From Desulfobacterales bacterium (GTDB taxonomy: Bacteria; Desulfobacterota; Desulfobacteria; Desulfobacterales; Desulfosalsimonadaceae), in contig SLIE01000193.1 of the NCBI GenBank assembly GCA_007135795.1, positions 1-7,950 on the forward strand: a stretch of DNA of 7,950 nt, in the 5' to 3' direction. Below are positions 1-5,418 of the stretch, piece after piece. The notes beneath the pieces were generated by a model that ran no database searches, was not told the DNA's origin, and worked only from the letters and a program-made list of their open reading frames with translations. Position numbers and translations under genes: made by a program. Within the stretch, counting starts at the first letter, position 1, and the number at the start of each line of letters is the position of its first letter.

Positions 1-184
1 AACGGGCAGCACCCTTGGCTTTATTGTGATTTTCTTTTTCAAGAAACCAGATCGGGCACGCGGACCTGAACTTGCAATAAAGCTTGGGATCCTTGCATTC
101 GAGGCAATGTTCACATAAATAATGCCCGTACTTTCCACACTGGTAACTGGTCTCGGTTTCCGGATGTTTAATGCATCGACCCAA
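1..184 (-). CDS. Small Cys-rich B-box-like putative zinc-binding protein (3' end outside the window)
   Basis: Seen: an open frame of 61 codons starts at TTG (184-182) and runs off the left edge. An in-frame TAA lies two codons upstream, and an AAAGGA ribosome site lies 6 nt before the TTG, so TTG is the only sensible start. The visible part holds seven cysteines (C4, C16, C24, C27, C30, C37, C43) and several histidines. The arrangement is C4-x2-H7-P, then a C24-x2-C27-x2-C30 cluster, then C37 and C43 followed by P-I-W-F. This resembles a B-box or treble-clef zinc-binding fold. I recall similar short proteins with a 'CPIW' segment in Desulfobacterota, but this is unverified. There is no signal peptide, so it is probably cytoplasmic. 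It lies 161 bp downstream of the metal ATPase gene on the same strand and may be its transcriptional follower or have its own promoter. The function is unknown; metal binding is inferred only from the cysteine pattern. Confidence 0.7.
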   Translation of the reverse strand, partial: MGRCIKHPETETSYQCGKYGHYLCEHCLECKDPKLYCKFRSACPIWFLEKENHNKAKGAAR

Positions 185-261
185 TTCTTATCCTTTCGTT
201 CGTGCCAGAATGAAACAACTCCCTCCGTTCGATCTTTCCCGGATCGGTGAGCAATGCATTT

Positions 262-273
262 CGTGCCGGCACG
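262..273. repeat. 12-bp perfect palindrome CGTGCCGGCACG
   Basis: The palindrome is exact and lies between the ATPase stop and the Cys-rich gene, at the predicted transcription start of the candidate promoter. No T-run follows on either strand, so it does not look like an intrinsic terminator. It could be a regulator site or chance in GC-rich spacer DNA. Confidence 0.35.
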
Positions 274-277
274 CCTT

Positions 278-306
278 ATCTTAACGCTGGTTCATATTAA
301 CGACAA
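278..306 (-). promoter_or_regulatory. Candidate sigma-70 promoter for the Cys-rich gene
   Basis: On the minus strand TTGTCG (306-301) is followed after exactly 17 nt by TAAGAT (283-278). Each box matches consensus at four of six bases. Transcription would start near 271 and give a leader of about 87 nt before the TTG start. A perfect 12-bp palindrome overlaps the predicted start. The evidence is sequence match only; the gene could equally be read through from the ATPase operon. Confidence 0.3.
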
Positions 307-345
307 TTCATACATCTCGGTCTCACGCTGGTTGCCTGTGACGCC

Positions 346-2526
346 CTACAATCCGGCTGTATCAGTTGAGTACTGATGAGTACCCGTGGTCTCTTCATTT
401 TCCGGAACGGTTTTATCCTCTTTTTTGACAAGAAGCCGCGTGGCATTTAAAACAGCCAGCAAGGTGGTGCCGACATCCGCAAAAACGGCTGCCCACATGG
501 TCGCCAGGCCGAACGCCCCAAGCAGGATAACGATTGCTTTCACGGAGAGCGCCAGCACGATATTCTGCCAGACAATAACCCGGGTTTGCCTGCCGATGGA
601 GACCGCTTCCGCCATTTTTGCCGGTGAATCCGTCATCAGTACCACATCGGCCGTTTCAATTGCCGCATCCGATCCCAGCGCGCCCATTGCCACGCCCACA
701 TCCGAACGGGCAATGACAGGGGCATCGTTGATGCCATCTCCTACAAATGCAATTTTCCCACCGGAAATATTTTCAGATTGTATTTTCTCAAAAACACGCA
801 CCTTGTCCTCCGGCAGAAGACTGGCATGAAATCCATCGAGATCCAAACGCCGGGCAATTGTTGCGGCCGCACACTGATTATCCCCCGTGAGCATTATCAC
901 CTGTTTTACACCGTTTCTCCGAAGAGACGAAATAGCTTCGGCGGATTGAGGCTTTATTTTGTCGCCGATAAGAATATACCCGGCATAAACGCCATTTTCA
1001 GCCACATGTGCAATCGTGCCCTCGATATTGCACGCCTCGTGTTCAATATTTTCCTGATGCATCAACCGATCATTTCCAACAAGAATAGTCCGGTTATTGA
1101 ATGCAATCTCTACCCCCATGCCGGAAATTTCACGGTGACCATCGGGGGAAACCGGTTCAACCCGCTCCCCTGTTTTCCGATACGCCTCAATAATGGAGCG
1201 GGCAATGGGGTGATTTGAATGCTGTTGGGCCATTGCTGCGAGTGTCAACACCCTGTTCGGGGTATAGCCATTATTTGCCACGACATCCTTAACGTGAAAA
1301 ACGCCTTCCGTCAGCGTACCTGTTTTGTCGAAAACCACGGTTTTTACCCGGGCAAGCGCATCGAGATAATTGGAACCTTTAATCAGGATACCACTTCTTG
1401 ACGCGCGCCCGATCCCCCCGAAATATCCGAGCGGAATACTGATAACAAGCGCACAGGGGCATGAAATGACAAGCAGAATCAAAGCACGATATATCCATTG
1501 CTCAAACGTCTGTCCCGGCATCAGAATCGGTGGCAGAAATGCCATGGCAGCGGCTAGGGCGACCATCGCAGGGGTGTAGTAACGGGCAAATACCGTAATA
1601 AAGTTCTCCGTGGGTGATTTTCTCGCCGATGCATTTTCCACCAGTTCAAGCATTTTCACAATGGATGATTCAGAATAAAGCCTGCTAACTTCAATGCTCA
1701 CTGCACCTGTCATATTAATCTCGCCGGCCATTACCGCGTCACCGGTTCCGATTGTTTTCGGAACGGACTCCCCCGTCAGCACCGATGGGTCTATCATGGA
1801 CGCACCTGAAATCACATGCCCGTCCAGGGGGATCTTTTCTCCCGGTTTAACGAGGATGATATCCCCTACCCGGGCGGACTCCGGTGATATTTTCGTTATA
1901 CCGGAATCGGTTTTGAGATTGGCATACGCGGGTTTCTGGGCCAGAAGGGCCCGGATGGACCTCCGGGAGCGGTAAACGGAAAGATTTTGAAAGAATTCAC
2001 CGGTTTTATAGAAAACCATCACTGCGATCGCCTCCGAATAAGCACCAATAGCGATGGCCCCCATTGTGGCAATGAACATCAGCACATTCTCATCGAAGAA
2101 ATCTTTTCTTAGAACAGTTTTTATGGCAGCGCTGATCACGCTATACCCGGAAACCAAATAAACCCCAACAGCGATCGTTCCGAATGCAAACTCGCTGACA
2201 TTTACAACTCCCGCATAATCCAGAAACAGGACTACGGCAAAAAGAAGACCAAAACCTAGCAGCCGGATCAGTTCAACCCGTGCCTGGAACGGTTTTCCCA
2301 TATCCCGGGATTCGCCTGAAGATGCTGAAATGTTCTTGAGTTCGACCGAAGGCTCAATGCTGCGGACTATCTCTTCGATTTTTTCGTAATTCCGGGCTTG
2401 AATATGAAGCAGTTGTGTTGAAAAATCGAGTGTCGCACTCTCTACGCCTGCTGTACGCCTGAGTTCATTTTCGATTTTTATCGCACACGTCGCACAATCA
2501 AGATTTTCAACGAGAAATTTTTTCAT
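346..2526 (-). CDS. cadA: P1B-2-type Zn2+/Cd2+/Pb2+-exporting P-type ATPase
   Basis: This is an inner-membrane pump that uses ATP to export divalent soft metals (also named ZntA). At 726 aa it has the full family length. Domains in order: one N-terminal heavy-metal-associated domain (residues 1-65, C11-x2-C14); membrane helices from about residue 86 to 170; an actuator domain with TGES at 251-254; the transport motif S-C356-P-C358 in the sixth helix; the phosphorylation motif DKTGTLT with D400; H439-P440 of the nucleotide-binding domain; TGDN at 547-550; GDGINDAP at 596-603; and two last helices carrying K663 and D684. The CPC plus Lys plus Asp set is the P1B-2 signature, which separates this pump from Cu pumps. 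No key residue is missing. The ATG overlaps the stop of the upstream repressor gene in ATGA, so translation is probably coupled, and expression should follow that repressor's metal response. cadA and zntA are equally fitting names; the preferred metal among Zn, Cd and Pb cannot be read from sequence. Confidence 0.95.
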   Translation of the reverse strand: MKKFLVENLDCATCAIKIENELRRTAGVESATLDFSTQLLHIQARNYEKIEEIVRSIEPSVELKNISASSGESRDMGKPFQARVELIRLLGFGLLFAVVLFLDYAGVVNVSEFAFGTIAVGVYLVSGYSVISAAIKTVLRKDFFDENVLMFIATMGAIAIGAYSEAIAVMVFYKTGEFFQNLSVYRSRRSIRALLAQKPAYANLKTDSGITKISPESARVGDIILVKPGEKIPLDGHVISGASMIDPSVLTGESVPKTIGTGDAVMAGEINMTGAVSIEVSRLYSESSIVKMLELVENASARKSPTENFITVFARYYTPAMVALAAAMAFLPPILMPGQTFEQWIYRALILLVISCPCALVISIPLGYFGGIGRASRSGILIKGSNYLDALARVKTVVFDKTGTLTEGVFHVKDVVANNGYTPNRVLTLAAMAQQHSNHPIARSIIEAYRKTGERVEPVSPDGHREISGMGVEIAFNNRTILVGNDRLMHQENIEHEACNIEGTIAHVAENGVYAGYILIGDKIKPQSAEAISSLRRNGVKQVIMLTGDNQCAAATIARRLDLDGFHASLLPEDKVRVFEKIQSENISGGKIAFVGDGINDAPVIARSDVGVAMGALGSDAAIETADVVLMTDSPAKMAEAVSIGRQTRVIVWQNIVLALSVKAIVILLGAFGLATMWAAVFADVGTTLLAVLNATRLLVKKEDKTVPENEETTGTHQYSTDTAGL

Positions 2527-2924
2527 TCTATCCTCTCATTCGGGTTTTCTTCCCGGATATGCTGCATGCCAAGGTCCAGCACACAAGCAATGTGATCGTC
2601 GTCCAGAGAATAATAGACCACTTTTCCCTCCCGGCGGTTCCGAATGATGCGCGATTGCCTGAGTCTCTTCAACTGCTGGGATACGGCAGACTGTTTCATA
2701 TTGAGCAATGCACAAATATCACACACACACATCTCGGACATTGAGAGCGCCCATAATATGGAGATTCGTGTTGAGTCACCAAAGAGACTGAAAAAATCGG
2801 AGAGTTGATCCGTAAAGTATCTCGCCGGCATTTTTTCCCTTACCCGGTTAACGACATCCTTATGTATCATCTTGACGCTGCAATCAAATTCACTCAATAC
2901 GACGTGTTCTTCTTTTTCTTTCAT
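2523..2924 (-). CDS. cadC: ArsR/SmtB-family metal-sensing repressor, CadC-like
   Basis: This 133-aa winged-helix repressor is predicted to block the cadC-cadA promoter until metal binds. The core helix-turn-helix lies around residues 65-92 and the wing around 93-106. Aligned by eye to S. aureus CadC, the thiolate cadmium/lead site is kept: C15 matches CadC C7, and C66 and C68 in M-C-V-C-D match C58 and C60. CadC C11 is replaced by Met (M19), a position I recall as dispensable for sensing. The second, zinc-type dimer site is also complete: D109, H111, H122 and E125 match CadC D101, H103, H114 and E117. Additional cysteines are C71 and C114. The ATG at 2924 follows AAAGGA by 6 nt. The gene is first in the operon and overlaps the ATPase by 4 bp. 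Two intact metal sites fit a sensor for Cd/Pb/Zn. Confidence 0.9.
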   Translation of the reverse strand: MKEKEEHVVLSEFDCSVKMIHKDVVNRVREKMPARYFTDQLSDFFSLFGDSTRISILWALSMSEMCVCDICALLNMKQSAVSQQLKRLRQSRIIRNRREGKVVYYSLDDDHIACVLDLGMQHIREENPNERIE

Positions 2925-2946
2925 TTTGGATCCTTTAAAAAAGCTT

Positions 2947-2971
2947 TCATATTAACAAATGATCATATGAT
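2947..2971. promoter_or_regulatory. Candidate CadC operator
   Basis: TCATAT (2947-2952) and ATATGA (2965-2970) form an inverted repeat. The right part is embedded in a perfect 10-bp palindrome, ATCATATGAT (2962-2971). A further TTCATAA half-site lies at 2974-2980. The block covers the predicted start of transcription of the repressor operon and abuts its -10 box, which is the usual position for ArsR/SmtB operators. Those operators typically contain AT-rich TGAA/TTCA-type inverted half-sites. The assignment is inferred from position and symmetry. Confidence 0.45.
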
Positions 2972-2976
2972 AATTC

Positions 2977-3005
2977 ATAATGCCGCCTATAATTTACTTT
3001 GTCAA
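2977..3005 (-). promoter_or_regulatory. Sigma-70 promoter of the cadC-cadA operon
   Basis: On the minus strand a consensus -35 TTGACA (3005-3000) and a -10 CATTAT (2982-2977; four of six matches) are separated by 17 nt. The predicted start is near 2970, giving a leader of about 46 nt to the repressor ATG. It is the best sigma-70 match upstream of this operon. Confidence 0.65.
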
Positions 3006-3030
3006 TATTTTTGAGAAACGCTTTCCAAAT

Positions 3031-3046
3031 TCGACAAATTTGTCGA
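3031..3046. repeat. 16-bp perfect palindrome TCGACAAATTTGTCGA, candidate regulator site
   Basis: The dyad is exact over 16 bp in an AT-rich divergent intergenic region. It lies about 25 bp upstream of the repressor operon's -35 box and about 220 bp upstream of the predicted sigma-54 transcription start on the other strand. The latter distance is possible for an NtrC-type enhancer site. Which regulator would bind is not decided by the sequence. Confidence 0.45.
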
Positions 3047-3182
3047 GACGTCGTCATTTTTTACTTTTTTATATTCTTGGATAACTTACTGAGACAAATA
3101 GTAATTTAAAAAGAGGCACATAGGAACCAGACAAATGTTTTCCGGTCCAATCGAAAGTAATTTTTTTTCACTTGAGGAGAAC

Positions 3183-3209
3183 ACTTAACAAATTTGCTAT
3201 CAATTAAGT
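3183..3209. promoter_or_regulatory. Inverted repeat upstream of the sigma-54 promoter, possible activator site
   Basis: ACTTAA (3183-3188) and TTAAGT (3204-3209) are exact inverse complements separated by 15 nt. Their centre is about 63 bp before the predicted start of the ZraP-like gene. That is closer than most enhancer-binding sites (usually 80-150 bp or more), and the arms are short and AT-rich, so the call is tentative. Confidence 0.25.
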
Positions 3210-3232
3210 CACTTATTAAAAAAAATACCTAT

Positions 3233-3248
3233 TGGCATGTAATTTGCT
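3233..3248 (+). promoter_or_regulatory. Sigma-54 (-24/-12) promoter of the ZraP-like gene
   Basis: TGGCAT (3233-3238), five bases, then TTGCT (3244-3248) matches the RpoN consensus TGGCAC-N5-TTGCW with one change. The GG and GC elements have the required 12-bp spacing. Transcription would begin near 3259 and leave a 42-nt leader ending in a strong TAAGGAGG ribosome site at 3288-3295. A sigma-54 activator gene sits in the same locus, which independently supports the call. Confidence 0.8.
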
Positions 3249-3300
3249 TTGTTTTGATTAAACGCACAAAATAAATTCACAACGACATAAGGAGGACAAA

Positions 3301-3822
3301 ATGGAAAAGAAATGGATCATCACCGTGACGACAGCAATGGCACTACTCCTGTTTACGTCCCAGGTTGCGGCAGGTTTTGACGGATATGGCAGGACCGGGG
3401 CCCCACGGGCAGATTGCCCGCAAATGACCGGATACTGGGCTTCTGAGCTTGGCCTTACCGAAACGCAAATGGACAAGCTCAGGATCATGAGGCAGGACTT
3501 TATCGCGGAAAACAATGCGGTGCGAGAGCAATTATTCTCACGGCAGCAGGAGATGCGTCAGCTGTGGGCCGAAAATTACGTCGATCGGGAAAAGATTCAC
3601 GCCAAACAAAACGAGATCAATGAACTTAAAAACAGGCTCTACGGAAAAACCATTGATTATCGCCTAAGAATGCGAAATGAAGTGCTTACGGATGAACAAA
3701 GGGAAAACCTCACCCAAATGATGCAGGACAGAAGTGTGCGAAGGGGTTACCGGGACGGCGGACCTGCTGGCAGAAGGGCCCCTGGCGAATTCAAGGATCG
3801 CATGGGACGAATGGGTTGGTAA
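3301..3822 (+). CDS. Periplasmic ZraP/Spy/CpxP-family protein (metal-stress chaperone-like)
   Basis: This 173-aa protein carries a signal peptide: M-E-K-K, a hydrophobic stretch at about 5-20 and a probable cut after V-A-A near residue 24. The mature part is mostly charged helix. It has two LTxxQ-type motifs, L52-T-E-T-Q and L129-T-D-E-Q, which mark the Spy/CpxP/zinc-resistance-associated family. Relatives form dimers or higher oligomers and protect periplasmic proteins under metal or envelope stress. The arginine/glycine-rich tail ends in M-G-R-M-G-W, recalling the M-G-M-G-N-W end of E. coli ZraP. Unlike ZraP, the tail has no Cys or His; the only Cys is C39 near the N-terminus and the only His is H100. 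The ATG follows AAGGAGG by 5 nt. The sigma-54 promoter upstream and the neighbouring ZraSR-like genes suggest it is the output of that two-component system. Metal binding is uncertain; a chaperone role is more likely. Confidence 0.85.
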   Translation: MEKKWIITVTTAMALLLFTSQVAAGFDGYGRTGAPRADCPQMTGYWASELGLTETQMDKLRIMRQDFIAENNAVREQLFSRQQEMRQLWAENYVDREKIHAKQNEINELKNRLYGKTIDYRLRMRNEVLTDEQRENLTQMMQDRSVRRGYRDGGPAGRRAPGEFKDRMGRMGW

Positions 3823-3849
3823 GCGACTGTAAACAATATAATCAATTTC

Positions 3850-3893
3850 AAATGCCGGGTTTCAAATCAGGCGTATAACGAAACCCGGTATTT
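3850..3893. terminator. Hairpin terminator between convergent genes
   Basis: The left arm 3850-3863 and right arm 3880-3893 pair over 14 positions with one G-T wobble. The core is CCGGGTTTC against GAAACCCGG, and the loop is 16 nt. On the plus strand the right arm runs into TTTT, giving a reasonable intrinsic terminator for the ZraP-like gene. The AT-rich outer stem gives a weaker T-tract on the minus strand, where it lies about 20 bp after the stop of the response regulator gene, so it may serve both convergent genes. Confidence 0.75.
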
Positions 3894-3912
3894 TAACACC
3901 GGATATGCTCCA

Positions 3913-5286
3913 TCATTTTTTCCGGATACCGTATTTTTTAAGCTTATACCGAAGCATGCGCTCGCTCAATCCCAGTTTTTCAGCAGCCCGGGTCTGGTTG
4001 GTACCGGTTTCTGAGAGCGCATTTTCAATCATCCTTACTTCCAACGCATCAACCGCCTCCTGCAAGCTCCCTGCCTCAACCGCTTTTGGTTGTTCAACCA
4101 ACCCATTATTTCCAAAAGGCAATTCACTGCACGTAATTGTCGCACCTCTTGCGATCACAACCCCTCGCTCAATAATATTTTCCAATTCACGCACGTTGCC
4201 CGGAAAATCATACTTTATGAGCAGATCCATAGCCTCACGACTGATCGATATCACCCGGCTGCGATTTTCAGCGGCGAAACGGGATATAAAATAATCGGCC
4301 AGAATTTTTATATCTTCCTTTCTTTCCCGCAACGGCGGGATTTTTAGCGCTATCACGTTTACCCTGTAAAAAAGATCTTCCCGGAAGGTACCATCTTTAA
4401 CCCGGCTTTCAAGGTCTTGGTGCGTAGCACTGATAATTCGGACGTCAGAAGCAATCACCCGGTCACCGCCAACCCGCTGGAATTGCCTTTCCTGCAGGAA
4501 ACGAAGCAATTTGACCTGGACGCCCACCGGCAATTCACCGATTTCATCAAGAAACAGGGTTCCCCCGCCTGCCTGCTCAAAGTGACCAACCCTCATTTTT
4601 TGCGCACCGGTGAAAGCGCCTTTCTCATGCCCGAACAATTCACTCTCGATCAACCCCTCCGGGATTGCACCGCAATTCACTGCAACAAAGGGAGCACCGG
4701 CACGATCACTTGCTCCATGAATCAATCTTGCGAACAATTCCTTTCCGGTACCGGTTTCACCCTGGAGCAGAATCGTCGCTTTGCTGGATGCGACCCTCCC
4801 CGCCATATTGATCAACGCTTGCATTTTATCGCTTTTATATATGATTTTACCTGTAGAAACACGGTTCTTCTCCAGCGCTTGGCGCAGCATTTCATTTTCC
4901 CGAATCAGGGTTCTGCGCTCTGAAGCCCGCGAAATAAGGATGGACAGCGCTTCAAGATTGACCGGCTTTGATATGTAATCAACAGCCCCGGATTTCATGG
5001 CGGAAACAGCAGTTTCAATGGTCCCGTAAGCAGTAATGATCACCCCGTCGATTTCCGGATTGATGCCCTTTACTTCGGCCAACACCTCGATTCCATTTTT
5101 ACCCGGCATTTTATAGTCAATCAGCACAAGGTCAAAGAACCTGGATTTTACCAACTCAATCGCCTTTTCACCATTTTCAGCACCGATTGCATGATGTCCC
5201 TCGTTCACCAGGTAATCGACCATCATTTCTCTCTGCAAGGCTTCATCATCAACCACCAGAACATCCATGTCACTTTTGGCACTCAC
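3913..5286 (-). CDS. NtrC-family sigma-54-dependent response regulator, ZraR-like
   Basis: This 457-aa enhancer-binding activator has the three standard parts. The receiver domain (about 8-120) has the acidic pair D13/D14, phosphoacceptor D57, T85 and K107. The AAA+ sigma-54 activation domain (about 145-375) has Walker A GETGTGKE at 176-183, an intact GAFTGA loop at 223-228 that contacts sigma-54, Walker B with D247-E248, and FREDLFYR at 301-308. A Fis-type helix-turn-helix occupies about 430-454. All catalytic and sigma-54-contact residues are present. The start is GTG at 5286: an AAAGGA site lies 9 nt upstream and an in-frame TAA immediately precedes it. The internal ATG at 5268 has no such site. 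The gene follows the kinase gene by 132 bp on the same strand. The likely target is the sigma-54 promoter of the convergent ZraP-like gene. The exact orthologue (ZraR or another NtrC-type member) is not certain. Confidence 0.93.
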   Translation of the reverse strand: MSAKSDMDVLVVDDEALQREMMVDYLVNEGHHAIGAENGEKAIELVKSRFFDLVLIDYKMPGKNGIEVLAEVKGINPEIDGVIITAYGTIETAVSAMKSGAVDYISKPVNLEALSILISRASERRTLIRENEMLRQALEKNRVSTGKIIYKSDKMQALINMAGRVASSKATILLQGETGTGKELFARLIHGASDRAGAPFVAVNCGAIPEGLIESELFGHEKGAFTGAQKMRVGHFEQAGGGTLFLDEIGELPVGVQVKLLRFLQERQFQRVGGDRVIASDVRIISATHQDLESRVKDGTFREDLFYRVNVIALKIPPLRERKEDIKILADYFISRFAAENRSRVISISREAMDLLIKYDFPGNVRELENIIERGVVIARGATITCSELPFGNNGLVEQPKAVEAGSLQEAVDALEVRMIENALSETGTNQTRAAEKLGLSERMLRYKLKKYGIRKK

Positions 5287-5418
5287 TTACGCATATCCTT
5301 TCATTTGCTCGAACTGATCCAATCGCAGAGGATCTCTCTTGTCTCAGTTCATGTGTGCAATCCCTGGACGCCGTCATTGTTTTGAAAGAGCGGACATGGG
5401 TATTCAGCCTCATCCCTG

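Noticed and set aside
262..273. Intrinsic terminator after the ATPase gene
   Set aside because: The 12-bp dyad has almost no loop and no T-run on either strand.
386..2017. Several plus-strand open frames opposite the ATPase gene
   Set aside because: They lie antisense to a full-length ATPase with every family motif, have no recognisable domains and no ribosome sites, and are shadows of the real frame.
3258..3531. Minus-strand frames over the start of the ZraP-like gene
   Set aside because: They are antisense to a gene with a signal peptide, a strong ribosome site and family motifs; they have no support of their own.
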